DNA of 64,000 nucleotides from Akkermansiaceae bacterium UBA3385 (GCA_002358905.1 DEPT01000073.1:11994-75993); one strand, 5' to 3'. Positions 15,829 to 25,605 are shown, counted from the stretch's first letter. Notes: generated by a model not told the origin, from the sequence alone. Made by a program: numbers and translations.

Positions 15829-18639
15829 ATGATGACATCCGCGCAGATTCGCCAGAGTTTCCTCGACTTTTTCCAGGAAAAGCAGCATGCCGTAGTGCCT
15901 TCCGCCTCGCTCATGCCGCAGAGCCCGGGCCTGCTGTTCACGAACGCAGGCATGAACCAGTTTGTACCTTACTTCCTGGGTGTGTGGACCCCGCCGTGGA
16001 ATCCCGCCCGCGCCACTGATACGCAGAAGTGCATCCGCGCCGGTGGTAAGCACAATGACCTGGAGGATGTGGGCCAGGACTCCTACCACCACACCTTCTT
16101 CGAAATGCTGGGTAACTGGTCTTTCGGCGACTATTTCAAGAAAGAAGCCATCGCCTGGGCCTGGGAGCTTATCGTAGAGCGCTGGGGTTTCCCCGTGGAG
16201 CGCCTGTACGCCACCGTGTACGCCCCGAACAAGGAGAAGGGTGACCCCGGTGAGTTCGACCAGGAGGCCTATGATATGTGGGCCGAGCTGTTTGCCTCCA
16301 AGGGCATGGACCCCAAGGTGCACGTGGTGAACGGCGGTGTGAAGGACAACTTCTGGATGATGGGCGAGACCGGCCCCTGCGGCCCCTGCTCTGAGCTGCA
16401 TGTGGACCTGACCCCTGAGGGCGACACCCAGGGCCGCCTCGTGAATGGCGACAGCGACAAGTGCATCGAAATCTGGAACCTCGTGTTCATTCAGTACAAC
16501 GCCGAGAGCGATGGCACTTTCCGCCCGCTGCCGGCCTGCCACGTGGACACCGGCATGGGCTTCGAACGCGCCTGCGCCATGATTCAATGCACCAAGGGCT
16601 TCACTGATTTCTCCCGCCGCGTCTCCAACTACAGCACGGATGTCTTCCGCCCGATTTTCAGCCGTATCGAGGAGATTTCCGGTCGCAAGTATGTGGATAT
16701 CTATCCGCAGGATGCCACCCCCGAGCAGAAGGAAACGCTGCGTGAGAGCGTGGCCTTCCGCGTGATTGCCGACCACATCCGCACGCTGAGCTTCTCTATT
16801 GCCGACGGTATTCTGCCCGGCAACAACGGCCGCAACTACGTGCTGCGCCGCATTCTGCGCCGCGCCGTGCGCTATGGCCGCACGCTGGGTCTCGAGAAGC
16901 CCTTCCTTTCTGAGCTGGTGGACACGTTGGCCGGCGAGATGGGCCGCGTATTCCCCGAACTGGTGAGCCGCAAGGCTACCATCAAGGAAGTGCTGCTGCG
17001 CGAGGAAACCAGCTTCAATGAAACCCTGGACCGCGGTCTGGAACTCTTCGATAAGGAAGTGGCCGCCAGCGGCAAGGTTTCCGGCGATTTCGCCTTCAAG
17101 CTGTACGACACCTACGGTTTCCCGATTGACCTGACTGCCCTCATGGCCCGCGAGCGTGGTCTCGAGGTGGACAGCGAGCGCTTCGATGCCCTCATGGAGG
17201 AACAGCGCCAGCGCGCCAAGGCTGCCCAGAAGAAGCAGGTGGTGCGCGCTCTCGACCTTAAGACCGAGCAGGTGACCGAGTTCACCGGCTACACCGAGGA
17301 CTCCACCACCGCCACCGTGACTGAGGTGCACGAGGCCGATGGTATTCTCTTCGTCATCACCGACAAGACTCCCTTCTACGCTGAAATGGGTGGTCAGATG
17401 AGCGATGGCGGCACTATCTCCGTGGGTGGCGACAGTTGCCCGGTGATTGGTGTGCAGCAGATTGGCCAGGCCCGCGCTCACCTTATCTCTGTGGCTGATG
17501 GTGTGACCCCCGCCGTGGGCGATACCGTGGAGCTGCAGCTGGATGTGGAGCGCCGCCGCGCCCTGGAATCCCACCACAGCGCCACGCACCTGCTGCACAA
17601 GGCTCTGCGCACGCTGGTGAGCGAGGATATCGCCCAGCAGGGCTCCCTGGTGGATGCCGACCGTCTGCGTTTCGACGTGAATAGCGGCGCTATCTCCAAG
17701 GCCGACCTGCGCCGCGTGGAGGTGCTGGTGAACCAGTGGATTGGCGAGAATCTGCCCGTGGTCTGCAACGAATACCCGATGACCGAAATCAAGAAGCACC
17801 CGGAAATCTGTCAGTTCTTCGGCGATAAGTACGGTGATGTGGTGCGTCTGGTGCAGATGGGTGGTGAGGCCGGTGCTTTCAACGGTGTGTCCATGGAACT
17901 CTGCGGTGGTACGCATGCCGCCACGACCGGCCAGCTCGGCTTCTTCAAGATTAAGAGCGAGGGCGCTATTGCCAGTGGTGTGCGCCGAATCGAGGCCGCA
18001 ACCGGCGCCGCTGCCTATGCCGTGGTGCAGGATATGGTTTCCTCCCGCATTCCCGAAGGCAAGGAAATGCTCGATAAGCTGACCGAGGCCAACGGCAAGC
18101 TGGCCGATCTGGGTCAGGCTATCGTTCCCGTGCCCTCCAATGATGCCAAGCCCGCCCAGAAGCTGCGCGAGGCTAAGGATATCGCCACCATCAATGCCCT
18201 GCTGGATGACTACAACGCCTACTGCGACAAGCTGAAGGAAGCTGCCATCGAAGCCGAAAAGCAGCTGAAGAAGGCCCAGGTGGCTGCCGCTGCCGGCGCT
18301 GCTGATGCCCTGCTGGCCGAGAAACTGACGGGTGGCAACGTGGTGGTATGCGCCGAGGGTGGTAACGAACTGCTCACCGAGCTGTTCAACGGCCTTCGCA
18401 AGCGTCACTATGCCGCTGCCGCTTTCCTGGTGTGCGATGACGGTTCCAATCTCTCCCTGGGTGCCTACTGCGGCGACGAAGCTCAGGCTGCCGGCCTGAA
18501 GGCAGGTGAACTCATCCGCACACTGGCTCCCATTGTGGGTGGCAAGGGCGGCGGCAAGGCCGACATGGCCCGCGGCTCCGGTAAGGATATTGCTGCCAAG
18601 GATGAACTGTTGGCCAAGGCTGCAGAGGCTCTTTCCTGA
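15829..18639 (+). CDS. alaS: Alanyl-tRNA synthetase
   Basis: 936 residues (the ATG at 15832 is an equally good start). It contains the class II aminoacylation core from the N-terminus (SFLDFFQEKQHAVVPSASL; TNAGMNQFVPYFLG), the editing domain with zinc-site motifs HSATHLLH near 583-590 and CGGTHA near 692, and the C-terminal oligomerisation domain ending GGKGGGKADMARGSG. It charges tRNA-Ala and removes mischarged Ser/Gly. It is slightly longer than the typical ~875 residues, mostly through insertions in the core. Heads a probable operon with pssA 33 nt downstream. Confidence 0.97.
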   Translation: MMTSAQIRQSFLDFFQEKQHAVVPSASLMPQSPGLLFTNAGMNQFVPYFLGVWTPPWNPARATDTQKCIRAGGKHNDLEDVGQDSYHHTFFEMLGNWSFGDYFKKEAIAWAWELIVERWGFPVERLYATVYAPNKEKGDPGEFDQEAYDMWAELFASKGMDPKVHVVNGGVKDNFWMMGETGPCGPCSELHVDLTPEGDTQGRLVNGDSDKCIEIWNLVFIQYNAESDGTFRPLPACHVDTGMGFERACAMIQCTKGFTDFSRRVSNYSTDVFRPIFSRIEEISGRKYVDIYPQDATPEQKETLRESVAFRVIADHIRTLSFSIADGILPGNNGRNYVLRRILRRAVRYGRTLGLEKPFLSELVDTLAGEMGRVFPELVSRKATIKEVLLREETSFNETLDRGLELFDKEVAASGKVSGDFAFKLYDTYGFPIDLTALMARERGLEVDSERFDALMEEQRQRAKAAQKKQVVRALDLKTEQVTEFTGYTEDSTTATVTEVHEADGILFVITDKTPFYAEMGGQMSDGGTISVGGDSCPVIGVQQIGQARAHLISVADGVTPAVGDTVELQLDVERRRALESHHSATHLLHKALRTLVSEDIAQQGSLVDADRLRFDVNSGAISKADLRRVEVLVNQWIGENLPVVCNEYPMTEIKKHPEICQFFGDKYGDVVRLVQMGGEAGAFNGVSMELCGGTHAATTGQLGFFKIKSEGAIASGVRRIEAATGAAAYAVVQDMVSSRIPEGKEMLDKLTEANGKLADLGQAIVPVPSNDAKPAQKLREAKDIATINALLDDYNAYCDKLKEAAIEAEKQLKKAQVAAAAGAADALLAEKLTGGNVVVCAEGGNELLTELFNGLRKRHYAAAAFLVCDDGSNLSLGAYCGDEAQAAGLKAGELIRTLAPIVGGKGGGKADMARGSGKDIAAKDELLAKAAEALS

Positions 18640-18672
18640 TTACCAACTTATTAACCAATAGAAACACAGAAT

Positions 18673-19509
18673 ATGTCAAATAACCAGCCCCCGGTTTATC
18701 CGGATGAACCCCAGATTCCGGTGTTGCCGAACCTGCTTACGGCCGGCAACCTCCTGTGCGGTTTCTTTGCTATCCTCACTATCTTCGAGGGTATGAAGTT
18801 CCCGTCCGGTACAGAAGAGGCATTCGTGCACTACCAGCACGCTACTTACCTCATCTTTGCTGCCTGCATCTTCGACCTGCTCGATGGTCGCGTAGCCCGC
18901 ATGTGCAAGAGCGATGGCCCCTTCGGCCGTGAGTTCGACTCCATTGCCGACGTGGTGTCCTTCGGTATTGCTCCGTCCATGCTGCTGGCACAGGCCGTGC
19001 TGTTCAACCTGGAGATTCCTTACCTGGGTTGGGCCATTGCGGTGCTGTATCTGCTGTGTGCTGCCCTGCGCCTGGCTCGTTTCAACTGCATGGCTGCTGC
19101 TCCCAAGAAGCCGAACCAGAGCATGGATTTCGTGGGCCTTCCCGTGCCCATGGCTGCCGGTGCAGTGGTGAGCACCATGTACCTGGTCATTGACCTTACC
19201 TCCAATCGCAACCTCATTATTCCCCCGGTCTGGCAGTACATCATGGCTGCCGTCATGGCCGTGGTGGCTATCCTGATGATGAGCCGCGTGATTTACCCGA
19301 GCTTCAAGCACGTGAACTTTGAGAAGCGCGGTACGGCCATGGCCATTCTCATGGCTGTCATTGCCATCTGCGCCTTCATCTTCTTCCCGTGGATTGCCCC
19401 GGCCTTCATCTTTGTGTGCTACCTGGGCTACGGCCTGGTGGTGCGCCCCTTCCTGACCCGCCGCATGCGCCGCGCCATTGAGGCTGCCGATGATGAGGCT
19501 CAGGTCTGA
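18673..19509 (+). CDS. pssA: CDP-diacylglycerol-serine O-phosphatidyltransferase
   Basis: 278-residue inner-membrane protein with about seven hydrophobic segments. It carries the CDP-alcohol phosphotransferase signature DxxDGxxAR...GxxxDxxxD, seen as DLLDGRVAR then GREFDSIADVVSFG near residues 70-97. It condenses CDP-diacylglycerol with serine to give phosphatidylserine, the precursor of phosphatidylethanolamine. I prefer PssA to other family members because of the RPF-type N-terminus (LPNLLTAGNLLCGFFAIL). It lies between alaS and an acyltransferase gene, all with short gaps. No Shine-Dalgarno before the ATG. Confidence 0.9.
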   Translation: MSNNQPPVYPDEPQIPVLPNLLTAGNLLCGFFAILTIFEGMKFPSGTEEAFVHYQHATYLIFAACIFDLLDGRVARMCKSDGPFGREFDSIADVVSFGIAPSMLLAQAVLFNLEIPYLGWAIAVLYLLCAALRLARFNCMAAAPKKPNQSMDFVGLPVPMAAGAVVSTMYLVIDLTSNRNLIIPPVWQYIMAAVMAVVAILMMSRVIYPSFKHVNFEKRGTAMAILMAVIAICAFIFFPWIAPAFIFVCYLGYGLVVRPFLTRRMRRAIEAADDEAQV

Positions 19510-19532
19510 GTGATTTCACCCCTGAAACAGAT

Positions 19533-20582
19533 ATGCCGTCTGCACGCATTCAATGGATTGATTTCTGCCGCGTGTGGACGGCATTCTTTGTGGTGCTGCG
19601 CCATGTGGATCGTCCGTATGGCAGCTTCAACTACATTATTGACCTCTTTAACTACCGCAGCCTCATTTTTTTCTTCTTCCTGGCAGCGGGATATTTCACC
19701 CACAAGGCTGCAGCCGGGCAGTGGCTGGACTGGAAACGCACCCGCACGCTGCTGGTTCCCTTTGTGTTCTGGACGGCGGTGGCTTCCATTCTGCTGCTGC
19801 AGCCTATGATGCACTGGGGGCAGACCCTCGCCGGGGATTTTTCCTGGTTCAAGTGGGAGCTCATTCCCAGTGAAATGGGGTTGCTCAACTGGTGCTACTG
19901 GGATTTTGACAACGTGCCGCTGTGGTTCCTGCGCACGCTCATGCTGCTGGCCTTGTTCAGCCCGCTGCTGCAGCGTATTCCTTCCAAGGTGCTGCTGGTG
20001 CTGGTGCTGCTCTGCTTTGCGGGGAGTGATGTGCTCTGCGCCCGCGATGCGGAGACCGCCCGCAGCCATAAATCATGGTCAGTGGGCTGGCTGCCTTTCC
20101 GTTTATACGAGAGCATTCTGGCGCTGGGATTCTATTCCCTGGGCTTGTGGATTCGCCGTTATGCGGATTTTGCGCGGTTCACTGCCTTTGTGCGCAGCTA
20201 TGCCTGGGCGCCGGTTCTGGCAGCGCTGCTGCTTCTGCCGCTGGTGTACTCCTTCGGCTTTTATCCGCCTGTGCAGAGCAGCGCGCTGGTGTTGCTGGGC
20301 GTGAGCTGCACCATGGGTATCGGCGCGCTGTGTGAGCAGTATCTGCCGCGTTTCTGCACAGCGGTGGTGAAGCTGGCACCGGCTGCGTTTTTCATTTATG
20401 TGACGCACTACATCGTGCTGCACGCCCTGCGCCTGGCTATCACGGGTTCCTATGGCGGCAAGTTCACAGAGGTGCAGTGTCTGTATATGCCGCTGGTGAT
20501 TCTGTTTATCTGCAGCGCCTTGTTCTTCCTGCTGCGGCGCTGCTGCCCGCGTATCATGCAGTGGCTTGCACTGAGTAAATAA
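19533..20582 (+). CDS. Acyltransferase family 3 membrane protein
   Basis: 349 residues with roughly ten transmembrane helices. The N-terminal motif RIQWIDFCRVWTAFFVVLRH (residues 5-24) is the acyltransferase-3 pattern, where an Arg and a His at the membrane face are conserved. Family members transfer acetyl or succinyl groups to sugars of surface polysaccharides, peptidoglycan or lipids. The acceptor cannot be deduced. It is 23 nt behind pssA and probably co-transcribed; a hairpin follows. Confidence 0.82.
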   Translation: MPSARIQWIDFCRVWTAFFVVLRHVDRPYGSFNYIIDLFNYRSLIFFFFLAAGYFTHKAAAGQWLDWKRTRTLLVPFVFWTAVASILLLQPMMHWGQTLAGDFSWFKWELIPSEMGLLNWCYWDFDNVPLWFLRTLMLLALFSPLLQRIPSKVLLVLVLLCFAGSDVLCARDAETARSHKSWSVGWLPFRLYESILALGFYSLGLWIRRYADFARFTAFVRSYAWAPVLAALLLLPLVYSFGFYPPVQSSALVLLGVSCTMGIGALCEQYLPRFCTAVVKLAPAAFFIYVTHYIVLHALRLAITGSYGGKFTEVQCLYMPLVILFICSALFFLLRRCCPRIMQWLALSK

Positions 20583-20586
20583 AAAA

Positions 20587-20613
20587 TGCCCTGCCCGATA
20601 CGGGGCAGGGGCA
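20587..20613 (-). terminator. Terminator for the thioredoxin-like gene
   Basis: TGCCCTGCCC facing GGGCAGGGGCA, with six A residues on the plus strand (T-run on the minus strand). It serves the minus-strand gene ending at 20640 and may also slow transcripts from the acyltransferase side. Confidence 0.8.
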
Positions 20614-20639
20614 ATGAAAGTGGAAAACGACGGTTGCCG

Positions 20640-21563
20640 TTACTTCTTGCTGCTACCGGAGGCGTAGAGCTTGATGTATTGCTCAGCCGTCACGCCCATG
20701 TGTGATTCCGGAGCCAGTCTCTTCATTTCCATGACGGCACCTTTCAGCTGGGTAGCACCGGCTCCGCTGCGACGCAGGGTGCCGATGATAACAGCATGAA
20801 AAATCTGTTTCTGCTCGGGAGTATAAGCCGGATCCTTCAGGAATTTCTCCATTTCCTTGATGGTATCCTCTGTGTCCATTTCCAGTCCGCCGTCACTTTT
20901 CCGCCCGCAGTATTTCTGGGAGAAACCGTAATAGTCGAAATTCAGGCGGCGAATCATGCCGGATTCATCGCTTGGGTCCGCAGCCTTCACGATATCGCGC
21001 CAGCCATTGGGGCGTTCGATGCCTTCGATAGCGCAGGCTTCAGCAACAAGCTTGGCCTTTTCCACTCCGCTGGCGGTGTTCGCCTGGCTCATGAGTTCTT
21101 CCTGCTTGTGCTTGGCTTCCAGCTTTGCCTTGACTTCAGCCGCGCGTTCGGCCATGGTTCCTTTGATGAAGCTGGTGCCCTGCACGCGTCCGTAGAGGGA
21201 GCCATCCTTATCGTACATCAGGATGCAGGGATACGTTTCATTTGAGTGGGCACGGGGTTCTCCCAGGTTGCCCCACACTTCTGCTTGTTTCTGCTTTTCT
21301 TCCGGCTTGGCGTATTGGTAGAACGGAGCCAGAATCAGGGCCGCATCCCCGGCCGCAGCCTGAATTTCAGGATCAGCAATAATTTCCTTGCAGAACGGCT
21401 CGCTGAAGCGGTCCCAGCCCTTGGCATATACTACCAGTATGTACCCATCCTTTGTGACCGATTGAGAGGCTTCAGAATAGGTTTTATATACGGTGGCTGC
21501 AGTGCCGGGCTGAGGAGCCAGCAGGCACGCTGCGGCCAGTATAAGGAAAAGTGTTTTTTTCAT
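20640..21563 (-). CDS. Exported thioredoxin-fold-like protein without CxxC
   Basis: 307 residues from the ATG at 21563; signal peptide MKKTLFLILAAACLLAPQPG then TAA. The N-terminal half resembles a thioredoxin-like domain (GYILVVYAKGWDRFSEPFC, then a strand YPCILMYDKDGSLYGR), but the redox CxxC is reduced to a single Cys, so ordinary disulfide chemistry is unlikely. The rest is helical (KAKLVAEACAIEGIER; EQKQIFHAVIIGTLRRSG). It follows the transglutaminase-like gene by 25 nt and is probably co-expressed, suggesting a shared periplasmic role. Confidence 0.65.
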   Translation of the reverse strand: MKKTLFLILAAACLLAPQPGTAATVYKTYSEASQSVTKDGYILVVYAKGWDRFSEPFCKEIIADPEIQAAAGDAALILAPFYQYAKPEEKQKQAEVWGNLGEPRAHSNETYPCILMYDKDGSLYGRVQGTSFIKGTMAERAAEVKAKLEAKHKQEELMSQANTASGVEKAKLVAEACAIEGIERPNGWRDIVKAADPSDESGMIRRLNFDYYGFSQKYCGRKSDGGLEMDTEDTIKEMEKFLKDPAYTPEQKQIFHAVIIGTLRRSGAGATQLKGAVMEMKRLAPESHMGVTAEQYIKLYASGSSKK

Positions 21564-21588
21564 AATTGTGTGAAAGTGCAATCAGGGG

Positions 21589-24096
21589 TTATGCGCCATC
21601 TCGACCGTAGCAGTATATGCCATACAGGTGGAAGAAGTCCGGGCCGCCTTTTCGCAGAATGCGGACATAGCGCGCCGGCATCTCCGGGAACTCAACCTTA
21701 ATGACCTGCTGTCTGCATTCGCCCAGGTCCTTGCTGGCATTCTGCCAGCTTTGGCCATCGTCAGATACCTGCACAATCATGTTGTTGAGACGTTGATGAT
21801 TACCACCGTTGGTCACGATGATGACACCATTCACATAGCACGGCTTAGGCAGCATCACAGTGGCCCAGGCATTCTCATCCTTGCCTGTGTGGAAGCGTCC
21901 GCCGGTGGTTTTCAGCACACCCCAGTGTGAAACGGGGGAGTCGTGATTGCAGGTAGAGCTGGTAATCAGCAGACCATCTTCTGAAAGCAGCTTACCGGGC
22001 AGGGGTTCGAACTCGGGCATGTTCACCGTATCGGCCGTTTTGGCTGCATTGGCGCCAAGACGTTGGAATGTTGCGATATCTCTGGCCTTGGCAGCAGCCA
22101 GCATCATGGTTCCGGTGGCATTGGCATTTCCGCTGCCGCCCATGGCGCCAACGCCGGTCTTGGCAATGCTCTTGCTCATCTCCGTGAGGGTCTTGGCGTG
22201 GGAGCCGCCCATGCCTTTAGCCAGTTCCTCGCCCCAGCCCATCATCACCGGCACATAGTCCGACTTGGCTGCCAGGTTGTTCATCATGAGCTCAAACACG
22301 GGTAAGCCGCGCTCAGGAGCGGGCGGCGGAATCTCCTTGCCGTCTGGCGGAGGCTGGTGAGCCAGCAGTTCAATCTGCCGACGCCCGAACTTTTCAATGC
22401 GCCAGCGTTCCGGGCCCATCTTGTCCACGTTGTCCCAGAAGACATGGTAACGGGTCATGAGGTCTTTTGCCGGCATCTTTGCGGCCATCATCTTGGGGTA
22501 TACCCACTGGGCGAGAAATTCGGAAACAACCTCCGGGTAACGGGGAGCCACTGTGTAGCACAGGTTGTCCTGAAGGTCACTCAGCAGTTTCATGTCGCCT
22601 CCCTTGTTGCTGGACAGGTAGTTGTTGTACTCTTGCCATACCTGAATGTTGATAGGCTGAGCGCTGGTAGAGTCCTTGAAGTACTCAATAGCCTGTTTGT
22701 CTTTCTTGGAGTTGACTGCGTGGTGAGCCAGTACGCGGTACACATTGGATACATGCGTGTCAGAGTCTGGCTTGGTGTAAAGTTCAGAACCCAGATGCAG
22801 AGAGGAGAACGCACTCCACATGTTGAGTACAGGTTGCCAGTGAAGACCACGTTCCCAGCTTACGGTGTTGCCGGGTATCCACTTGCCATCCACCCAGAGT
22901 ACGTATGCACAGTGACCAGGTTCACCGCAGGTAAGGGAGGGTACACCGTTTGCTACTGCCGAAAAGGCACCAAAGTGAGATATACCGCCGCACACGCAAC
23001 CAACATAGAGTGATTTCGCGAAGAAATTGTCCTCGTAAAGGTGGTCCCAGGGTTTGTAATAATCGGCGCCGTGAATACTGTCGCCAAACAGATTATACAG
23101 GCGGTACCCGTTGCGGTGCGGGGCACCCATGTAGCGTTCTGCGGATACGTGTACGTTATCCAATGCCCATTCCAGACTTTTTCTTTCACCGGCTATATGG
23201 TCGCCCTTGCAGCCACACACAATGCGGCGCAGGTACATGGGCAGAGTGTCGAACAAAACGTTGAGTCGCCCTTCCTTCCATTTCTCAATGTAATAGTCTG
23301 CGCGGATAAGGGCTTTTTCGAAATCCCAGTTGTAGCGCGCAAACTCAATGGCCGTGGCGGTGGCAATATCGCGCACGACCTTGTCTTTGTAGACGTCCGG
23401 GTGTTTTTTTGCAATGTTGGCAATGATGTGCAGTGCGCGACCCGGGGCTATGCAGGGACCGGAAAAACAGAGGTTCTCCATCCATTCCAGGTTGCCCGTA
23501 ACCTGCTTGAGAACAACGCGACCATCGCGATGGGCATTGAGTTCCTTGAGGGTCCAGGGCATGTTCTTGAGCTGAGCCTCCAATGTTTTGATGGAGGCCT
23601 GCTTTGCTCTGATTGCAGCCTGGAATGCCATGCGCTCCTTGCCACGCATGGTCTTGAGCTTCTCCTTATCTCTCTCAATTTCGCCGGGCAAGTTGTTGAT
23701 GGCATCCGTAAGCTTTTTCCGGCTGTTGGCAGCCATATCTGCCGGGGTCATGCGGTCGTACTGTGCCAGCATGTACTGTGCCACCATGAGCCGGTTTTTC
23801 GGACTCTCAATGAATTTCAGAACATGTTCCGGGGTGTTGCCCTTGAGTGCATTCATGATGGCGTTTGCCAGTGTGCACTGGGCGGCCTCGGGGTTACCCC
23901 AGCCGGGTATGTTAGGGGAGATGTAGTTTCCATCGTCCTCCTTTTTCTTCTTGTCGGACTTCTTCGCTTTCTCGGCGCTTTTCTTTGTGGGCTCTGCAGG
24001 AGCTTTATCTTCATCTGCGTAGAGCGAGCCGAAACACAGCGGAGCTGCAAGTGCCAGGGTAAGGATATTCAAAAATGTTTTGCTTCTCATTGCCAC
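21589..24096 (-). CDS. Exported transglutaminase-like protein with C-terminal discoidin (F5/8C) domain
   Basis: 835 residues with a signal peptide (MAMRSKTFLNILTLALAAPL...SLYA). A Lys/Glu-rich stretch and helical region come first. A transglutaminase-like core follows: cysteine in GCVCGGISHFG near 365-375, histidine in GEPGHCAYVLWVDGKW near 390-405, and the aspartate of the same strand. The last ~130 residues read as a discoidin-type carbohydrate/ligand-binding domain (HWGVLKTTGGRF...; VSDDGQSWQN; ARYVRILRKG). Transglutaminase-like folds include cross-linking enzymes and proteases; substrate unknown. Start: GTG at 24096 (leaderless spacing) or ATG at 24090. A second transglutaminase-like protein lies at 36352. 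Confidence 0.72.
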   Translation of the reverse strand: MAMRSKTFLNILTLALAAPLCFGSLYADEDKAPAEPTKKSAEKAKKSDKKKKEDDGNYISPNIPGWGNPEAAQCTLANAIMNALKGNTPEHVLKFIESPKNRLMVAQYMLAQYDRMTPADMAANSRKKLTDAINNLPGEIERDKEKLKTMRGKERMAFQAAIRAKQASIKTLEAQLKNMPWTLKELNAHRDGRVVLKQVTGNLEWMENLCFSGPCIAPGRALHIIANIAKKHPDVYKDKVVRDIATATAIEFARYNWDFEKALIRADYYIEKWKEGRLNVLFDTLPMYLRRIVCGCKGDHIAGERKSLEWALDNVHVSAERYMGAPHRNGYRLYNLFGDSIHGADYYKPWDHLYEDNFFAKSLYVGCVCGGISHFGAFSAVANGVPSLTCGEPGHCAYVLWVDGKWIPGNTVSWERGLHWQPVLNMWSAFSSLHLGSELYTKPDSDTHVSNVYRVLAHHAVNSKKDKQAIEYFKDSTSAQPINIQVWQEYNNYLSSNKGGDMKLLSDLQDNLCYTVAPRYPEVVSEFLAQWVYPKMMAAKMPAKDLMTRYHVFWDNVDKMGPERWRIEKFGRRQIELLAHQPPPDGKEIPPPAPERGLPVFELMMNNLAAKSDYVPVMMGWGEELAKGMGGSHAKTLTEMSKSIAKTGVGAMGGSGNANATGTMMLAAAKARDIATFQRLGANAAKTADTVNMPEFEPLPGKLLSEDGLLITSSTCNHDSPVSHWGVLKTTGGRFHTGKDENAWATVMLPKPCYVNGVIIVTNGGNHQRLNNMIVQVSDDGQSWQNASKDLGECRQQVIKVEFPEMPARYVRILRKGGPDFFHLYGIYCYGRDGA

Positions 24097-24102
24097 GCCA
24101 TT

Positions 24103-24131
24103 ACTCTACCCTTTGTAGCGCTTTGAGTCAA
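24103..24131 (-). promoter_or_regulatory. Promoter of the transglutaminase-like gene, predicted leaderless
   Basis: Reading the minus strand: TTGACT, 17-nt spacer, TAGAGT; 6 nt to GTG at 24096 or 12 nt to ATG at 24090. Confidence 0.7.
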
Positions 24132-24224
24132 TCCAAAAACTTCATTTTTCGTTGTTTTCGTAAAGAGTGAACAGCTGTTGTAAATTATACGCATACTAAA
24201 ATGGTAGAATTTATGTCAGTAAGC

Positions 24225-24253
24225 TTGCACAAGGGTAGAGGATGTGTTATACT
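24225..24253 (+). promoter_or_regulatory. metY promoter, nearly leaderless
   Basis: TTGCAC, 17-nt spacer, TATACT; 12 nt to the ATG at 24266, predicting a leader of about 5 nt. This leaves no room for a riboswitch. Confidence 0.75.
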
Positions 24254-24265
24254 CTCCGGCGAGCT

Positions 24266-25540
24266 ATGAAGACATCCACCATTTGTGTACAGAGCGGCTG
24301 GCAGCCCGGCAAGGGTGAGCCCCGCGTCGTTCCTATTTATCAATCTACCACTTTCCGTTATGAGACAAGCGATCAGATGGCTCGCTTGTTTGATTTAGAA
24401 GAGGCTGGTTTCTTCTATACCCGCCTGCAGAACCCGACTAACGAATGCGTAGCCAAGAAGATTGCAGAACTGGAGGGCGGTGTGGCAGCCATTCTGACCT
24501 CGTCCGGTCAGGCAGCATCCTTCTACTCCGTGTTCAACATCTGCGAGGCCGGAGATCACTTTGTGTGCACCAGCGCCCTGTATGGCGGCACCTATAACCT
24601 GTTCGCCGTAACCTTCAAGAAGTTTGGCATTGACTGCACCTTTGTGGACCAGGATGCTCCGGAGGAAGAAATTCAAAAGGCTTTCCGTCCCAACACCAAG
24701 TGCGTGTTCGGTGAGACGATTTCAAACCCCTCCCTGCAGGTGCTGGATATCGAGAAGATGGCCCGCATTGCCCACAAGAATGGCGTGCCCTTGATTGTGG
24801 ATAACACCTTTGCCACCCCCATGAACTGCCGTCCCTTTGAGCACGGTGCCGATATCGTGATGCACTCCACCACCAAGTACATGGATGGCCACGCCACCCA
24901 GGTGGGCGGTGTGGTGGTAGACAGCGGTAAGTTCGACTGGGCTGCTCATGCGGATAAGTTCCCCGGCCTTACCACGCCCGATGCCTCTTACCACGGTCTG
25001 GTCTATACGGATGCCTTCGGTCCCGGTGCTTATATCACGAAGTGCACGGTCACCCTCATGCGCGACCTGGGGTCCATTCCGTCACCTTTCAATGCTTTCC
25101 TGCTCAACCTGGGGTTGGAGACTCTGCATCTGCGTGTGCCCCGTCACTGCGAGAACGCCCAGAAGGTGGCTGAGTTCCTCTCCACTCAGGAGGATGTGGC
25201 CTGGATTAACTATGCCGGCTTGCCTGATAATAAGTACTATGAGCTGGCTCAGAAGCAGTTCGATGGTGGCCGTACCTGCGGCGTGGTGACCTTTGGCATC
25301 AAGGGTGGACGTGAGCGAGCCATTAAGTTCATCGACAGCCTGAAGCTCTGCGCTATCGTCACCCACGTGGCCGATGCCCGCACCTGCGTGCTGCATCCCG
25401 CCAGCCACACCCACCGCCAGCTTACCGAGCAGCAGCTCCTCGAAGCCGGCGTGAAGCCCGACCTCATCCGCTTCTCTGTGGGTATCGAAGACGCCGAGGA
25501 TATCATCGATGACCTCAAGCAGGCCCTGGCTCAGATCTAA
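24266..25540 (+). CDS. metY: O-acetylhomoserine sulfhydrylase / Cys-Met metabolism PLP enzyme
   Basis: 424 residues of the Cys/Met-metabolism PLP family: YTRLQNPTNECVAKKIAELE at the substrate/PLP entrance, SSGQAA for phosphate binding, and the Schiff-base lysine in MHSTTKYMDGH near residue 204. The length and the insertion around GLVYTDAFGPGAYITK fit O-acetylhomoserine sulfhydrylase rather than the shorter cystathionine enzymes. It makes homocysteine from O-acetylhomoserine and sulfide in methionine synthesis. An in-frame ATG lies 24 nt upstream but falls inside the promoter region. Monocistronic, with terminator. Confidence 0.9.
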   Translation: MKTSTICVQSGWQPGKGEPRVVPIYQSTTFRYETSDQMARLFDLEEAGFFYTRLQNPTNECVAKKIAELEGGVAAILTSSGQAASFYSVFNICEAGDHFVCTSALYGGTYNLFAVTFKKFGIDCTFVDQDAPEEEIQKAFRPNTKCVFGETISNPSLQVLDIEKMARIAHKNGVPLIVDNTFATPMNCRPFEHGADIVMHSTTKYMDGHATQVGGVVVDSGKFDWAAHADKFPGLTTPDASYHGLVYTDAFGPGAYITKCTVTLMRDLGSIPSPFNAFLLNLGLETLHLRVPRHCENAQKVAEFLSTQEDVAWINYAGLPDNKYYELAQKQFDGGRTCGVVTFGIKGGRERAIKFIDSLKLCAIVTHVADARTCVLHPASHTHRQLTEQQLLEAGVKPDLIRFSVGIEDAEDIIDDLKQALAQI

Positions 25541-25565
25541 GCCCTGATTCCTGTTTCAACAAAGC

Positions 25566-25605
25566 AGCGCCGGGTGGAACATTGTTCCCACCCGGCGCTC
25601 TGTTT
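25566..25605 (+). terminator. Terminator after metY
   Basis: AGCGCCGGGTGG facing CCACCCGGCGCT, extended by AAC/GTT, then CTGTTTT. Preceded by CAACAA. The rest of the space to 25756 shows no further supported feature. Confidence 0.85.

Noticed and set aside
15787..18408. 873-codon open frame opposite alaS
   Set aside because: Antisense shadow; alaS is conserved over its full length and the antisense product has no recognisable domain.
24132..24265. SAM or other riboswitch before metY
   Set aside because: The promoter places the transcription start only about 5 nt before the ATG, so there is no leader to fold.
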